DNA from: Syntrophobacteraceae bacterium
GTDB lineage: Bacteria > Desulfobacterota > Syntrophobacteria > Syntrophobacterales > Syntrophobacteraceae
Assembly (NCBI GenBank): GCA_018053185.1
Contig: JAGPLX010000006.1
Coordinates: 1 to 64,000, forward strand
Length of the DNA: 64,000 nt
Reading direction: 5' to 3'
Position numbers and translations under genes: made by a program. The notes under the pieces were generated by a model. It made no database searches. It was not told the origin of the DNA and worked only from the letters and a program-made list of their open reading frames with translations. Within the stretch, counting starts at the first letter, position 1, and every line of letters starts with the position of its first letter. Shown here piece after piece: positions 10,352 through 19,077 of the stretch.

Positions 10352-10436
10352 GGGGGTTCAACTGAAGTTTTTGTAAACAGCGTCACCAAATCACCGGGCT
10401 GCCGGCCCAACCCCGAACATTTCTTCACTGATTTTC
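10352..10436 (+). repeat. Dispersed intergenic repeat family 1, copy 1
   Basis: This ~85-bp segment matches, in inverted orientation, the segment at 19759-19845. Shared blocks in the same order are GGGGGTTCAAC, GTAAACA, CAAATCA, GCCCAACCCCGAA and GATTTTC. Both copies lie in intergenic DNA 3' or 5' of kinase or PilZ genes. The short open frame through it has no gene-like features, so I treat it as a non-coding repeat of unknown type. Confidence 0.6.
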
Positions 10437-10584
10437 ACACCCGAAAACGGGTAAGACCCTCTACAGCCTCCAAGTCTATGCGGCCGTCATCGCCCATCCT
10501 GGCCGCAAAGAGGTTATCGCTTAACCTCCCGAGCCTATCTTCTTCTTGTGGTTTCCGCCAATAGCTTTTGATCGACCCGTTCAA

Positions 10585-10806
10585 TCAGCAGGTCGTATCC
10601 CGATCGGGCTTCCCTTCTTTGCTGTCCGAGATGGCCCGTTCGAAAGATAAAGGGTTCGAACGCAACCGTTTTGACTTGTCAAAGGCGCATATGTCGTCAC
10701 GCCCATCAAGGGCTTTAAGGACCTGCTGCCACGAGGAGATTGGCGTTACAACAGCTTTGTGATTGCCTTGCTCATCTACCAGGTACTGCTCGTCAAACTG
10801 GATCAT
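10585..10806 (-). CDS. Small Phd/YefM-like putative antitoxin (orphan)
   Basis: The product has 73 residues. Its start, MIQFDEQYLVDEQGNHKAVV followed by TPISSWQQVLKAL, resembles the N-terminal strand-helix of Phd/YefM-type or 'prevent-host-death' antitoxins ('QYI.DE.G...AVVLPI.EYE.LLE.L'). GAAAGG lies just before the ATG. No RelE/ParE-like toxin was found on either side. The frame continues for about 48 more codons beyond the TGA to 10439, which may mark a decayed longer gene. It lies in a gene-poor stretch with repeats, so it may be a relic. Function is inferred from weak resemblance only. Confidence 0.4.
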   Translation of the reverse strand: MIQFDEQYLVDEQGNHKAVVTPISSWQQVLKALDGRDDICAFDKSKRLRSNPLSFERAISDSKEGKPDRDTTC

Positions 10807-11814
10807 CCTTTCACCTCAAAGCACGCTTATAGGAAGAAATGTGCACCCAAAAAGACAATTTGGCAACCGTCTCTCCCTGGTGCCCTCGGAGCTAACGTGA
10901 CGAGCTGGGTGCTCCGGCGATGATTAGAAAAGCCGCCTTCGGCGTCTTGAAGGACAGGCGCTGGCGAGGCAGCTCGCCTCATTAGCGACGCTCCGGAGAA
11001 AGGAGGCGTGCCCCTGATGAGAAAACAGGCGGAGGCGTCTGTTTCTGTTCTGGGTCCTGGAGAACTGAGGAATCAATCAACGTCCCCAATAACGGTCCAG
11101 GGAAGCCTGCCTGAGTCCACCCCATGCTCGAAGCTGCGTATGCCTGCCTCTTCACAGGCCAAGCAGGCTCTCAGTTCAACCTTGGTATAAGGACTTCTTG
11201 GTTCTGGGGTTCTGGAGCAGGTTGGGAGGATTTCGCCCTGGCGGAACACCGAAACGGTACCCCAGGAACCCTACATCAAGAAAACGAGCGCAATTCCGAC
11301 GTACATGACGGGAGGAGGAACCAATCCTTTTAGCGCGGACCTGCTATCCTCAAATAAGTATATTGGGTCTAATTTATTTTTAAGGCCAACGCAAGACCTT
11401 TCCGGAGATCTTTTTCAACCTGGGATTTTAGGGGTCTACAGGTCTAATGAATGGTTATCAAGGCTTTGATCGCGTTAGAAGTGCGTGGAAAATGCAACTG
11501 CCTTGTGCACCGGCCCGGCGTGGGCGGCGAAATTTCCATGGAGACTGTTTCCCAGGGCCGCGTGAATTTTATGTCGACGTTGAAAGTTCATTATGGTAGG
11601 GTCAAATATATCAGTCTTTTTTTTTGTGCTTTTCTTTATCATTTGTGTGAATGACCTATCTTCCCCAGGGAAGAGGAGGGTGGTTGCACGTTCACCAGGG
11701 CCGAGAAACGAGCGTGGTGTGATCCAGGGATCGACCCGTGATGGGGCGCGCTCGTTTGGCGGTGTTGACGGGTAGAGTGTAACAAAGTCTGGTTGGTCCC
11801 ATTTTCGCGAGAGG
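10807..11814. other. Gene-poor intergenic region
   Basis: About 1 kb between the putative antitoxin and the HDOD gene. Short frames here lack Shine-Dalgarno sites and homologous-looking sequence. A small GC palindrome (GCCGCCTTCGGC) is near 10943, and an AT-rich stretch near 11350-11390 could carry promoter activity for the HDOD-kinase pair. I see no riboswitch consensus and no transposase remnant. Confidence 0.5.
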
Positions 11815-12681
11815 ATGCAACGCACGTTGATCGCTCCTGAAAAGCACGAGATTCTTCATCGAATGTCTCAGGTCAAGGACCTCCCTCCCTTACCTTTGTC
11901 CCTCCAGAGACTTCTTGAGATCGTTCGATCTCAGGTGACCACAGCGGGAGAGCTGGAGAGCATCATTCTCTATGATCAATCTCTCGCATCAAGGATCCTC
12001 CGGGTGGCCAACTCCGCCTATTACGGAAATCGTGGGAAGGTGACCACCGTCTCGCGGGCTATCAGCCTCATGGGTTTCGACCAGGCGAAGTCCATTTGTC
12101 TACTTGCCTTACTTATCGAGATGTTTGAAAACCGTCCGGAACTTTCGGTTTCCGAACGGGAAAACCTATGGAAGCACGCCTTCTGCACGGCAAGGCTCGC
12201 TGGAATAATGGCGGCCAGAAGACCGTGGGCTACCAGAGAAGAGGCTAACCTGTTCGGGTTGCTCCATGATCTTGGAAAGCTGGTGATGGTGCTCTACTTT
12301 CACGATTATTATCGGGAGATCCAACACATGGCCGAGCAAAGGGGGCTCCCCTTTTGGTGCATGGAGCTTCAATTCGGTTTGACTCACACCCAATTGGGAA
12401 AATGGGTAGCCGTGAAATGGAGTTTCCCACAGGTCTTCCAGGACGTCATGGAGTTCCATCACACACCGTGGAAGAGTACTTCTCATCGAGCAGAAGTGAA
12501 GCTCATCACCCTTGCTGACACACTGGCCCATTCCGCCGGACGTTCCGACGCCGCTTTGGACCGGATGGTGGCCCATTGCTGCAGGGATTTGCTAATCGGT
12601 CCGGATGAGTGGAGCGAGTATCAATCCGTGGTGCGGGAGGTATGGGTGGAGGTTGAACAGTTGTGGGGTTTGCTAAGCTAG
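11815..12681 (+). CDS. HDOD-domain signalling protein
   Basis: The product has 288 residues and is a single HDOD domain, a non-catalytic relative of HD phosphohydrolases found in bacterial signalling. Visible features are LPPLPLSLQRLLEIV near residue 23, the typical ILYDQSLASRILRVANSAYYG segment, AISLMGFDQAKSICLLALL, and LFGLLHDLGKLVM, which keeps the HD-like pair. A second conserved stretch, FHHTP, is near residue 218. The next gene (hybrid kinase) starts 12 nt after its stop, which suggests the pair works in one pathway. The ATG at 11815 fits the domain start. Confidence 0.9.
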   Translation: MQRTLIAPEKHEILHRMSQVKDLPPLPLSLQRLLEIVRSQVTTAGELESIILYDQSLASRILRVANSAYYGNRGKVTTVSRAISLMGFDQAKSICLLALLIEMFENRPELSVSERENLWKHAFCTARLAGIMAARRPWATREEANLFGLLHDLGKLVMVLYFHDYYREIQHMAEQRGLPFWCMELQFGLTHTQLGKWVAVKWSFPQVFQDVMEFHHTPWKSTSHRAEVKLITLADTLAHSAGRSDAALDRMVAHCCRDLLIGPDEWSEYQSVVREVWVEVEQLWGLLS

Positions 12682-12692
12682 GGGAACGCAAC

Positions 12693-14798
12693 ATGGACCG
12701 GGTCATGGAAGAAGCTGTGCGATTGGGTTTGATGAGCGCCCAGACCCAATCAGAAGAGGCAACCCAGTTTCTGGGGATGATACAGAGGTCTGTGGAACTC
12801 CTACCTCAAAACTACGGCGTGGCGAAGACTTGCAAGGAATTGGTTCGAATCGTTATTGAGGAAACCAATCAGGACAACTGCTCCATCCTGCTGTGGGATC
12901 CCGAGAAGAAGAAGCTGGTTCTCGAGGCCGCTTATGGTTTGGAAGACCTTTTAGGCACTCGGTCTCCGTTCTCCTACCACCGCGATCTCGCATTTGAAAG
13001 GGGAGAAGGAATTGCAGGGCGGGCTTTCGGCGAGCAGAATCCCTTCTTTGTGGATGGACATACCCAGGGTTCCATCCCTCCCAAAGTCAATGCGACGGTG
13101 CAACCCATGTCCCTGGCCTGTCTACCCCTTCTGGACGTGGGAGTTTTATGCATCAGTTCGTTGCGCCCCTATCGATTCACCGTCCGGCTCAAACGCAACT
13201 GGGAACACTTGAGCAAGATCATGGCTTATCTCATCGTGGGCGCTTCCTTGATGGAGCCGTCTACGCCGGAGACTATCCAGCCGCCATCGAGAGAGGGAAA
13301 TGGGAGAACGAAGCCCCGGGCTCCCCTCACGACTTCCCCGGCCCAGCTCTCAGACCAGGCGCTCGACCGCGCTCCCCAAGGCATTTGCATCCTTGACAGC
13401 CAGGGCAATATCCTTCGAATCAACCAAACGATAGAAAGGATTCAAGGCGGGATCGGGGCGGATCTGCTTGGACACTCTCCCGGCGTTCTGTTTCGAGATC
13501 CCCGGGTTTTTCACAGGTTGTTCGATGAAGTGAAGCGCTACGGTCAACGGGAGATGAACGACGTCTCCCTGATCAGCTCCAGGGGAGCGCTCTACCAGGC
13601 CGATGTTTATCTCGCCGGCCTGACCCAGGACGGTCAGGTTGCTGCTTATCTTATGGTTATCAATGATATCACCCAGAAGAAGGCCTTTGCCGAGAAATTC
13701 GTTCAAACAGAAAAACTGGCCGCCCTCGGAACGATGGCGGGTGGGGTTGCCCATGATTTCAATAATTTGCTCATGGCCATTCTTGGAAATATCCAGCTGA
13801 TATTGCCCAATGTGGGTGACAAGGAGATTCGGCAACGTCTCCAAAACATCGAGAAAGCCGTCCACGACGGAGCACATACGGTTCGACGGCTCCAAAAACT
13901 AACGGAAAAAGATCGAGATCCCGTGTCGGCCGCGGTTCCCTCGGATTTGCGGGAAGTGGTGTCCGATGTGATCGAGCTCACACGACCCCGCTGGAAGAAT
14001 GCCATGGAAAAGCACGGACACAGCATTGCTTTCAGGATGGAGATCGAACCCGATTGCCTTGTGGCCATCCACCCCTCAGACCTGCGTGAGATCCTCACCA
14101 ATTTGATCTTCAACGCCATCGAGGCAATGCCCGAGGGAGGTACCATCATTTTTCGAAGCCGTGCCACTGCCGGGGAGATTATCCTCGAGATCGCCGACAC
14201 GGGCGTCGGGATGGGAGAGGAGATCCAGGGGAAAATCTTCGACCCGTTCTTTACCACCAAGGGCATTGGCAACTCCGGGTTGGGACTCAGTGTGTCCTGG
14301 AGTTTGGTGAATCGAGCCGGAGGAGAAATCTCCGTTCGGAGCAAGCCTGGCAAAGGAACGGTGTTTTCTATCCAGCTCCCCAAAGCCCAGGCATCCCGCA
14401 AGAAGGTAGACTCGGAAAGAAACGGCGAGGCAAAGCGGACCTGCCGTCTTCTTGTGGTGGAAGACGATCCGCAAATCCTCGGAATTTTGCGGGACATGCT
14501 CCGACTCAAAGGACACAAAGTGGTGGCAACGGACAACAGTGAAGGCGCTCTGAACCTCATTGCCGAAGAAAACTTCGACCTGGTGCTCACCGATCTGGGA
14601 ATGCCTGTTGTGAGCGGATGGGACATCGCCAAACAAGTGAAGGCAAAAAATCCCGAGGTTCCCGTCGTGATGATCACGGGGTGGGGGGCGCAATACGAAG
14701 AAGAGGACTTAACCCAGCGAGGGGTGGACCGACTCCTGTCCAAACCTTTGAGCTGGGACACGCTTCTGCATAGCATCGAGCAGCTTCTCTGGCGTTAG
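12693..14798 (+). CDS. Cytoplasmic hybrid histidine kinase (GAF-PAS-HisKA-HATPase-REC)
   Basis: The product has about 701 residues and no membrane helix. A GAF domain spans about residues 20-190, a PAS domain about 220-340, and then a HisKA box with GGVAHDFNNLLMAILGNIQ (His in VAHDFNN, as in NtrB-like hybrid kinases). The ATPase shows NLIFNAIEAMPEGG (N), ADTGVGM (G1) and NSGLGLSVSWSLV (G2). A C-terminal receiver domain has LVVEDDPQI, phospho-acceptor Asp in LVLTDLGMP, and a Lys in LLSKPLSW. The ATG at 12693 was chosen for AGGGGA just upstream; an alternative start at 12663 would overlap the HDOD gene. With the HDOD protein it forms a two-gene signalling unit. Confidence 0.93.
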   Translation: MDRVMEEAVRLGLMSAQTQSEEATQFLGMIQRSVELLPQNYGVAKTCKELVRIVIEETNQDNCSILLWDPEKKKLVLEAAYGLEDLLGTRSPFSYHRDLAFERGEGIAGRAFGEQNPFFVDGHTQGSIPPKVNATVQPMSLACLPLLDVGVLCISSLRPYRFTVRLKRNWEHLSKIMAYLIVGASLMEPSTPETIQPPSREGNGRTKPRAPLTTSPAQLSDQALDRAPQGICILDSQGNILRINQTIERIQGGIGADLLGHSPGVLFRDPRVFHRLFDEVKRYGQREMNDVSLISSRGALYQADVYLAGLTQDGQVAAYLMVINDITQKKAFAEKFVQTEKLAALGTMAGGVAHDFNNLLMAILGNIQLILPNVGDKEIRQRLQNIEKAVHDGAHTVRRLQKLTEKDRDPVSAAVPSDLREVVSDVIELTRPRWKNAMEKHGHSIAFRMEIEPDCLVAIHPSDLREILTNLIFNAIEAMPEGGTIIFRSRATAGEIILEIADTGVGMGEEIQGKIFDPFFTTKGIGNSGLGLSVSWSLVNRAGGEISVRSKPGKGTVFSIQLPKAQASRKKVDSERNGEAKRTCRLLVVEDDPQILGILRDMLRLKGHKVVATDNSEGALNLIAEENFDLVLTDLGMPVVSGWDIAKQVKAKNPEVPVVMITGWGAQYEEEDLTQRGVDRLLSKPLSWDTLLHSIEQLLWR

Positions 14799-14841
14799 AA
14801 ACCGGTACATCCAGGTACAGCTCCGCAGAATAGAGTCTCCC

Positions 14842-15118
14842 TCAAGTTGCCTCATTTAGCGGTTCGGGAGTAGTCATAATCTTAGTGACGGATTTGGTGG
14901 TCCAAACGTACTTGACCAAATTACTCAGACCTTTTCCGTCTTTTATTTTCCAGGTGTGTGCGATGGCGAACGCAAAGGCCGGTCCGACCGATCGATCGAG
15001 CTGCGGGGATCGGTGCCCTGTTGTCTTTGAAGGTAAAGGGTGCATCAGCCATGACAATAACCACCTTGGCATGGCTCGGCGGCTTGAATTCGGTGAACAT
15101 CTTCCGGAATAGCCGGCA
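14842..15118 (-). pseudogene. Broken SnoaL/NTF2-like gene, 3' half
   Basis: Two overlapping minus-strand frames together resemble the C-terminal half of a SnoaL-like polyketide-cyclase/ketosteroid-isomerase fold protein. One frame reads LFRKMFTEFKPPSHAKVV and onward; the next reads IAHTWKIKDGKG, then LVKYVWTTKSVTKIM, matching 'fahvwrirDGKi..f..YvDt..v'. A frameshift separates them at about 14990-15040. The N-terminal half is missing: readable sequence stops where the MITE-like repeat (15113-15240) begins. No promoter or intact start remains. Confidence 0.45.
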
Positions 15119-15240
15119 ATTTCCGGATGTGACCTAAGTGTCTGAAATGTCTACAAGAGTATGTGGAGTTCTTCGTAAACTTATCGGGGTTCAATGCAGA
15201 GAATTCAACAGGTTGGACTCATTTCTTCCGGGAATTGCCG
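15113..15240 (+). repeat. MITE-like element, copy A (128 bp, terminal inverted repeats)
   Basis: The ends are inverted repeats: CCGGCAATTTCCGGATG at 15113-15129 and TTCCGGGAATTGCCG at 15226-15240. The interior matches copy B (50279-50403, opposite orientation) in three blocks with nearly the same spacing: AGTATGTG at 15158, CTTATCGG at 15180 and GAGAATTCAA at 15199. No coding capacity is present. The length, the TIRs and the two homologous copies suggest a non-autonomous transposon. No clear target-site duplication is seen here. Confidence 0.7.
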
Positions 15241-15458
15241 TCATCCAGGTAATTTTGGTAGTAGCTGTTATTCTATACCGCGAACGAATAGGTGCTGGAC
15301 TTTTTGAATCGAGGGCGATCCAGCGGTGTATCACCTTTGCCCCTAATGATGAGTATGGCGACGAACTGGAATCTTGGATAGCTTGGAACTTTCAATCATT
15401 CCAAAAAGTCAAGGTCTTAACCGTTTAGAGTATAACCTTCAAAGAGGAGATGGATTCC

Positions 15459-15860
15459 TCAGGGGGCTTTTTTGGAATCAAGGCGGTCCAGGATCTTTTC
15501 ATAGTAGTATTGATCCTCCTCGAGAAGGGGGGAGACCGGGCGGCTCATGTTCAGCTTCAGGATCAGGTAGTTGAGCTTTTGGATCTGACGATACTTCTCC
15601 TGGGTGTCCGTGATTCCCGCCAGGAGAGACCTGGTAGTCTGAATCTCTTTTCTCAGCTGTACTTCGGGCGGCAGGCAATCCGCGTTCTTTAGGATCTTAT
15701 AGGCAATACGGAGGTCTGCAGGTACTTGGCTGTCATCCTCGAGACGCAAAGGCTTTCCTTTGCCCGGCAGGTCATCGAATTCCCCGCGATCCATGGCTTC
15801 GAGGATTCTCTCTTCAGCTATCTTATCGAGAATACTAAAAATATTCCCCATCCGCCTCAT
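15459..15860 (-). CDS. DUF1992 (DnaJ homologue subfamily C member 28-like) protein
   Basis: The product has 133 residues and starts with FSILDKIAEERILEAMDRGEFDDLPGKGKPL, the hallmark of the DUF1992 family: a conserved helix followed by the 'F.nLpGkGkPL' motif. The remainder is helical and charged. Family members are soluble and of unknown function. The Met at 15860 or the one three codons later could be the start; neither has a clear Shine-Dalgarno. It is flanked by a gene-poor region on one side and a divergent hypothetical gene on the other. Confidence 0.85.
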   Translation of the reverse strand: MRRMGNIFSILDKIAEERILEAMDRGEFDDLPGKGKPLRLEDDSQVPADLRIAYKILKNADCLPPEVQLRKEIQTTRSLLAGITDTQEKYRQIQKLNYLILKLNMSRPVSPLLEEDQYYYEKILDRLDSKKAP

Positions 15861-16018
15861 CCCGAGCCCTGCGTCACCCCCTCAAGGCTTGTCCTGCAAC
15901 GTATGGAATATTCATCACCAAGTCTTTTCCCGCGCTCCGAACCACGGTACCATGCCGAAAAGTGGACATGTCATTTATGCACCAATGTATCAAATTCGAG
16001 TTCGAGGAAAAGAAAAAA

Positions 16019-16717
16019 ATGAAAGATTTCATCACATCACAAGGGGCCGATTCGCTGCCTCCCAGGGAGATCTGGGTCCTGGGTCTCGGTAAATTTGGGA
16101 TGCTTGCCTGGAAGAGACTGAAAGACAGATTCCCCAAGGCATCCTACTTGCTCGTGGAAGAAAGAGAGGAGAAAACCCGAGGGATTCCCGAAGGGGAAAT
16201 CACGAAGCTCGTGATCGAGGACGCTGTCGCCTTCCTGTCGGGCACTCCGGTTCCCGGGGATGCCTGGATCATTCCCGCCGTTCCGGTCCATGTGGCCTTT
16301 CGGTGGCTTCTCAACCGGCTAAAACTACGGGGACAGGCATCCTCCATCTCTTTACCGCGGCAGATCGACCTGTGCCTGCCCAACGCCATGAGAAGCGGTG
16401 AAGAAGCGGTCTACACCAGTTTTGCCACCTTCTTGTGTCCTGATAACTGCAGCGAACCCGACCGGATCTGCACCCATACCGGAAAGCCCCGCCCGGGCAA
16501 TCTGTACGAGGAGTTGGGCCGCCTGAGTATCCCCGGCTTTTTCACCCACGTTCTCCGCAGCCTGCAACTATCCCCCGGCGTGGGCGGCTACCCGGGGAGA
16601 TCTCTCGAAAAACTCCATCGAGAGGTCCTGGAGAATCCGGGGGATCATCTGATCGCCACCAGTTGCCGCTGTCACGGTGTCGTCCATGCCTTGAGGTGGA
16701 AAGAGAGCCCGAGATGA
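16019..16717 (+). CDS. Conserved-looking hypothetical protein with Cys motifs
   Basis: The product has about 232 residues. An N-terminal Rossmann-like stretch, EIWVLGLGKFGMLAWKRL, suggests a dinucleotide-binding fold (GxGxxG), followed by LLVEER. The C-terminal half has clustered Cys residues: FLCPDNCSEPDRICTHTG and a late ATSCRCHG, which could bind metal or an iron-sulfur cluster. No membrane helix was seen. The ATG at 16019 was chosen because GAGGAAAAG precedes it; a longer frame adds 19 charged residues. It could be a NAD(P)-dependent regulator of the TrkA-N kind, but I cannot assign a family. Confidence 0.6.
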   Translation: MKDFITSQGADSLPPREIWVLGLGKFGMLAWKRLKDRFPKASYLLVEEREEKTRGIPEGEITKLVIEDAVAFLSGTPVPGDAWIIPAVPVHVAFRWLLNRLKLRGQASSISLPRQIDLCLPNAMRSGEEAVYTSFATFLCPDNCSEPDRICTHTGKPRPGNLYEELGRLSIPGFFTHVLRSLQLSPGVGGYPGRSLEKLHREVLENPGDHLIATSCRCHGVVHALRWKESPR

Positions 16718-16939
16718 TGGGGGCAAGGGCTCTCAAGGCCGAGGTTCCTCAATGCGGCGCTCGGAAAGGAAGCAACCGGAATGCTTCAGCTCTGACTGCC
16801 GCGTCATGAATCCATCGGATGGGAGAGACTGTGGAAGGGTTTCGATTTTCGACCTTCCCCCGTTTGCCATACGACCTGAGCTCATTACAGGCTCATCATA
16901 TCCGCTCTCAGACCGTTACTCGAAACAGCCGTTCCCTAC

Positions 16940-17632
16940 TCAGTGCCCCATGGCTTGAAGCAAATCGTGGAGGCAGTCTTCGGAGCGGTATCCTTTCAAC
17001 CGCGCCAGGTTGACCAGGTGCAGGAGCAATTCGGCAAAATCCCTGCACGAGACGTCCTCATTCTCCTCGATTCTTGCCGCCAGGTGGTCCAAACCGTTCC
17101 TCAATTTTCCGAGAAGTTGTCGAACATCGTTCCATGGGTGATTTTCCTCGCACGAGAGCCGGGACCCTATCCGATACGCCCGCACCAGGGCCGGCAGGGT
17201 GTCGGGAATTGCCGAGCTGTTCCGGTTTTTGTTCCTCTTTTCGTCGGCCTTGATTTTCTCCCAGTTGTTTTTGACTTCTTCCGCCGTCCGGGCCGCGACA
17301 CCCCCGAACACGTGGGGATGGCGACGGACCATCTTCTCGGTGATCTGTTCGCACACATCTTCCAGGGTGAACCGGCGGTCTTCCTCGTAGAGGTGAACAA
17401 GAAAGAGGGTCATGAAGAGCAGGTCTCCAAGCTCTTCCGCCACCTCCTCCGAGGCGGCCCCGCTTCGAACCGCGGCAGCCGCTTCGTGCGCTTCCTCGAG
17501 GAGATAGGTTTGAACACTCGAAGGGGTCTGCTTCCGGTCCCAGGGACATCCCCCTTTCCCTCTCAATCGATCGATGATTTCCCAGATCCGTCGGACCTTA
17601 TCCCATCGCTCACGCGGTTCATCTTGCTTCAT
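16940..17632 (-). CDS. mazG: Nucleoside triphosphate pyrophosphohydrolase MazG
   Basis: MazG hydrolyses NTPs and dNTPs to monophosphates and pyrophosphate, clearing non-canonical nucleotides. The product has 230 residues. The first domain shows GGCPWDRKQTPSSVQTYLLE and the metal-binding EEAHEA and EELGDLLF motifs; a second MazG repeat (AYRIGSRLSCEENHPW and on) follows. The C-terminal DFAELLLHLVNLAR segment is typical. The ATG at 17632 lies inside the 3' end of cvpA (14-nt overlap), so the pair is probably co-translated. Confidence 0.93.
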   Translation of the reverse strand: MKQDEPRERWDKVRRIWEIIDRLRGKGGCPWDRKQTPSSVQTYLLEEAHEAAAAVRSGAASEEVAEELGDLLFMTLFLVHLYEEDRRFTLEDVCEQITEKMVRRHPHVFGGVAARTAEEVKNNWEKIKADEKRNKNRNSSAIPDTLPALVRAYRIGSRLSCEENHPWNDVRQLLGKLRNGLDHLAARIEENEDVSCRDFAELLLHLVNLARLKGYRSEDCLHDLLQAMGH

Positions 17633-18209
17633 GGGTTGGTTTCTCTTTTCTTTCCTGTCCGGGTGAAGGCCGGAAGGGGGCTCCCGATCGGCCCGACCAA
17701 TACTTTTCGATCTCTTTCCGCTTTTGAGCGAATTGATCTTGAAGACGTTGAGGGGTTGCTGTGACCAGGAGACGGGTGGCCTCATTCACATAGGGGAGCA
17801 GAACCGACCGGCGCAGATGCGGGCTGTTTGGGGGCAGGAAAAGGGTCAACAGCCACACCAGGATCACGGCAAGAATCCCGGCTTTTACCAATCCCACGGT
17901 GCCTCCCAGAAGACGATCCAGTAAACCGAAACCAGTCAGGCGAAGCAACTTTGCCAGGAAATAACCCGACATCCCCACGCAAAACCATGTGAGAAGGAAA
18001 ATCAGGAGAAAACTCAAGATGGGAGCGCCTCCGAACTGGGGAAAGACGCGGGTGATTTGGTGGGCCGCGCTTTCATAGTTTCGGGAGGCCAACAGAAACC
18101 CACCCAGGACCCCGGCAATCCCGAATACCTGAGAGACGGCTCCCCGACAGATTCCACGAAGGACGCACATCCCTCCCATGACAGCAATGACCCAATCCAG
18201 CCAATTCAT
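17619..18209 (-). CDS. cvpA: CvpA family membrane protein
   Basis: The product has 196 residues with four hydrophobic helices near residues 4-24, 28-48, 63-88 and 98-122, and a charged C-terminus. The opening MNWLDWVIAVMGGMCVLRG followed by CRGAVSQVFGIAGVLGG is the typical CvpA start. Family members are inner-membrane proteins linked to colicin V production and envelope stress; the exact activity is unknown. The ATG at 18209 fits this start better than a Met seven codons upstream. Its 3' end overlaps mazG. Confidence 0.85.
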   Translation of the reverse strand: MNWLDWVIAVMGGMCVLRGICRGAVSQVFGIAGVLGGFLLASRNYESAAHQITRVFPQFGGAPILSFLLIFLLTWFCVGMSGYFLAKLLRLTGFGLLDRLLGGTVGLVKAGILAVILVWLLTLFLPPNSPHLRRSVLLPYVNEATRLLVTATPQRLQDQFAQKRKEIEKYWSGRSGAPFRPSPGQERKEKPTHEAR

Positions 18210-18502
18210 ATAGGCTCCTGTCCCACACAAGAATCAAAAATCTCCATCCGGGAATCTCTTTCCACGTGGAATTACGCATCCGCCCGGTTCCCTGGTCAGT
18301 TCCACCGACCAGGTGACGATGCGAACGCGGGTTCACGGCTTATCCCTTGCCGAGGTATAGTTGATCTCCCGCGAGGTTGGGATCATACCTCGATTTGATC
18401 CCACTTGAAATAGGTTGAAGGGTTGGGGGACGAGAGGATTCTTCCAGGCAGTCGACCCAGGACTTCAGGTCCGATTGCAACCATTCTGTGAGGAGTGTGA
18501 AG

Positions 18503-18940
18503 ATGATTTATCAAGAGGTTCAGAGGGGTCGTACCATCATGGGGCGCCTTGTCGGAGGGCAGGACCTGCTGCTGGCTCTGGAACAGGTTTGCACCGGGGC
18601 AGGGGTGGAACTGGGGGAGTTGAGGGCCATCGGGGCTGTCAGCAAGGCACGAATCGGTTACTATGACCAAGTGGAAAAGAAATACTTTTTCGTGGAATGG
18701 AATCGCCCGATGGAGATCCTGTCTCTTTTGGGCAATGTCTCCCTGAAGGACGGAAAGCCTTTCGTCCATGCCCACCTTACACTGGGGAATGCCCAGGGGG
18801 AAGGGTTTGGTGGCCACCTGGCCGAAGGCACGGAGGTATTTGCTTGTGAATTCGTCCTTCAGGAATACCTCTCCGCGGGAAAATACCGACGGGAATTGGA
18901 CGAGGCGACGGGCCTCCAACTGTGGGTGAAAGGAGAGTGA
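18503..18940 (+). CDS. PPC (DUF296) domain protein
   Basis: The product has about 145 residues, almost wholly one PPC/DUF296 domain. The three-histidine pattern FVHAHLTLGNAQGEGFGGHL at residues ~90-110 is the signature of this fold, which binds zinc in bacterial members. Bacterial homologues are often annotated as DNA-binding because of plant AT-hook fusions, but no AT-hook is present here. GAGGAG lies about 9 nt before the ATG at 18503, which sets the start; another Met five codons earlier overlaps that site. Confidence 0.9.
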   Translation: MIYQEVQRGRTIMGRLVGGQDLLLALEQVCTGAGVELGELRAIGAVSKARIGYYDQVEKKYFFVEWNRPMEILSLLGNVSLKDGKPFVHAHLTLGNAQGEGFGGHLAEGTEVFACEFVLQEYLSAGKYRRELDEATGLQLWVKGE

Positions 18941-19077
18941 ATCTTCCCGGCTGCGACCTCCCTCACCCCGCATGCTCTACCGGTCTGAGGGCCGAGGAAG
19001 GGTTCCTTCCCTACCCCCGCGGCCATGGGGGACGGATCAGGGTCGTGGCCGGGGGAGACAGGCTGAGGGGGGATGCC

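Noticed and set aside
11475-11825. 116-codon minus-strand frame upstream of the HDOD gene
   Set aside because: Overlaps the HDOD start, lacks a ribosome binding site, and has biased composition.
15138-15428. 96-codon plus-strand frame with a hydrophobic segment
   Set aside because: Its first third lies inside MITE-like copy A and no Shine-Dalgarno is present; the hydrophobic run could be chance.
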